Position numbers and translations under genes: made by a program. This document shows positions 62,063 through 64,000 of a DNA stretch of 64,000 bases, piece after piece; position 1 is the first letter of the stretch; each line of letters begins with the position of its first letter. Under the pieces are notes generated by a model. It had not been told where the DNA came from and did no database searches. It was given only the letters and a program-made list of their open reading frames with translations. Source of the DNA: Lathyrus oleraceus. Taxonomy: Eukaryota > Streptophyta > Magnoliopsida > Fabales > Fabaceae. The stretch spans positions 430,674,819-430,738,818 of the forward strand of contig NC_066584.1 in assembly GCF_024323335.1 (NCBI RefSeq), given 5' to 3'.

Positions 62063-62910
62063 GACACTCAGATTCCTTGGAAATAAAATAATATGAATGT
62101 TATGTTATGAATGATGTTTATGCATGCCACAGGAAAGTCAACATATAGACCGTGAGAGTGGGTATTCTTGGTTACTAAACAAAACCCTTTTGGAAGGATG
62201 TTAAAGTTAAAAGGTTCCCAAAGTCATCAATCACTATTTAGGAAAGTTATTGTCATGACGAAAACTCATCCGCCAATAACATCCCCAAACAGGGTCTCGT
62301 CTGGGTGAGGCCTTCATATGGTCCCAAAGAGGAAGACTTCCAGTGGGTCCATACTACACAACTCTCGAGTCCAAGGTTCTAATAAGGTCCTCAGAGTCAT
62401 AGATCGAGGTTGGGAATACTACTGCAAGGTAGTAATACGCCCAAGGGATCTCATCTGATTGAGGATTTTGTATTAACCCAATAAGTCTAAGAATTTTTAG
62501 GTGAATACTACATAACCACCAGATATAATGGGTTAAAAGGTCCCTAGAGTCATTGATCCAACTTGAGAATACTATCGTCGTGACGAAAACTCGTCGGGCA
62601 ATAATATCTAAAGAGAATCTCCTCTAGGTGGGGTCTTCGTATCTTCCCAACAAGGAAGACTCCTTGTGGGCGCCCACTACGCAACCATCAACTTAAACTT
62701 ATGGTTTTTCTCAGACTCGGGTGGAGAGTTTATCTCACAAAGTATCACCAACCAGAGAACCCCAATAATACATAGCCAATAAAAACACCAACAGATAATA
62801 ATTATGACAGCAAAATAATAACATAATAAATAACAAACAAGTAAACGAAATTAACACACAGTACATCAACTAAACTAAATTAGGCTTCACTCTCTTTTGC
62901 TTGGAGCTAG
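62063..62910 (-). other. 5' leader of the outer Ogre
   Basis: About 850 bp with internal similarity: the phrase ATTGTCATGACGAAAACTCA (62250) resembles TCGTCGTGACGAAAACTCG (62573), a diverged tandem duplication of about 320 bp. No coding sequence. Confidence 0.55.
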
Positions 62911-62928
62911 TCCCCAGCAGAGTCGCCA
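62911..62928 (-). promoter_or_regulatory. Primer-binding site of the outer Ogre (tRNA-Arg type)
   Basis: Minus-strand TGGCGACTCTGCTGGGGA, two bases from the LTR edge. Confidence 0.85.
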
Positions 62929-62930
62929 TC

Positions 62931-64000
62931 TGTCGCATCTCGGAAAATATGATTCCTCGCGATGGTCGCGATTTTTTTTTATGTTCGAACAAAGTCGCCA
63001 CCGAACTTTATTTATCCCAATTAAGGAATAGGAAAATATCGATAAAACCTTTAGAAAATGGAATAATGGACGTCGCAACCATATTCGGGTTCGGGAGTGG
63101 ATTACGTAAGGGGAAGGTATTAGCACCCCTTATGTCCGTTGTACCCAACAAGAACCTTTTAGTTCTAATTTGTGTTTTGAGTGTTAATTTATGTTTGTTT
63201 GTCTTATTCGAGTTATAAATATATTGAAAATAGAAATGGATGAGAACCTCAGAAAGGAGAAAGGGGAGGTTCTTTATTTAGTGTGCTCGCGAAGATACAA
63301 CAATCTCCTGCCTACGTATCCTTATGGTATAATAAGGAAATCAGAGCATTCGTAGTTCAGGGAACTACGATTGGTTGGTGATTTTTAGTGAACAACTGTT
63401 TAGATCATGTTCTAAAGGCTAAACGTTGGCTTGTCTACTCTTTGTGGAGGCTTAAGCATTAGTTTGTTATGCGTATTAGAAAAGATTAAATGATGTTCTT
63501 TCTGAAAAGAGTTTTGGTCACACGGAGGTGACAAGTTGAGTTGATATGTTGGATGTTTTGGTTGGTTGAGATGTTTTTGGGTTGGATGACGATTACTCGG
63601 ATAGTCGAGTAAGACAACTCGTATCCTAATAGTCGGGAAAGGAAATAGAAGACTCTAGTCCATTTTCTTTTTCATCTTTAATTATAGAAAGGGTATGATA
63701 ATAGTTAAGGTGTTTTGAATGGATGACGAATACTTGGATAATCGAGTAAGGCAACTCGTATCCTAATAATCGGGAAAAGGAATAGAAGACTCTATACCGC
63801 TTTCCATTTCATCTGAATATTTATGAAAATAAGGTTGTATATGGTTGGCGTATTTTAGAATGAACGACAAGTACTTGAATGATTGAGTAAGACAACTCAT
63901 ATCCAAGCATTTGAGAAGAGGAGTTGAAAGCTCAAAACCATTTCCTTTTTCGTATAGTTTGTTAAGAAAATGATTTGATTAAGTTGTATGTTTGCGAAAA
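62931..64000 (-). repeat. 5' LTR of the outer Ogre (partial, runs off window)
   Basis: First 1070 bp of the copy matching 33109 onward. It includes the stem-loop at 63104-63135 and the 140-bp units from 63583. It differs from the 3' LTR by roughly one base in twenty in the first 200 bp by eye. Confidence 0.9.

Overview
The window reads as nuclear DNA of a large, repeat-rich plant genome. The best fit is a legume of the pea/vetch tribe (Fabeae). The evidence is one ordinary intron-rich plant gene surrounded by nested LTR retrotransposons, including giant Ogre/Tat-type Ty3-gypsy elements with 5-kb LTRs, an extra ORF upstream of gag, and a primer-binding site (PBS) of the tRNA-Arg type. These are the elements that dominate Fabeae genomes. 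The species is inference.

Layout: 1-6792 is the 5' end of a minus-strand Ogre-like element (broken ORF1, leader, PBS, 4.9-kb LTR), cut by the window edge. 6793-8345 looks like an old Ty1/copia LTR, followed by an inverted copia polyprotein fragment (8346-9288). 9289-18955 is an unusual tandem chain LTR-241 bp-LTR-241 bp-LTR-241 bp-partial LTR. It belongs to a coding-free Ty3-gypsy derivative on the minus strand, and a 634-bp TRIM sits inside the third LTR. 19354-19999 is a 646-bp foldback element. 20293-23176 is a solo LTR related to the chain but in the opposite orientation. 23613-23870 is a long (CT)n tract.

The only cellular gene is a pectin acetylesterase on the plus strand (25185-32030), with 12 coding exons, 405 residues and an intact Ser-Asp-His triad. 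A 3.8-kb second intron, two upstream ORFs and a probable 3'-UTR intron go with it.

From 33109 to beyond the right edge lies an old, heavily mutated Ogre on the minus strand: 3' LTR 33109-38308, 3' UTR with 178-bp satellite-like repeats, pol, pro, gag and ORF1 remnants, leader, PBS, and 5' LTR from 62931. A second Tat-lineage element (40099-51627) is nested in its 3' UTR. The nested element has nearly identical LTRs and an intact 1011-residue gag-protease ORF, but its RT palm, RNase H and integrase core are deleted. That pattern fits a recent insertion driven in trans.

The most novel signals are small RNA-like structures in the retroelement non-coding regions. Two separate series of mini-hairpins keep a conserved core while their arms change in a compensated way (42225-42777; 43971-44143 together with 52661-52850). 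A further stem-loop near the 3' end of each of the five Ogre/Tat LTR ends in the window also shows compensatory arm changes.
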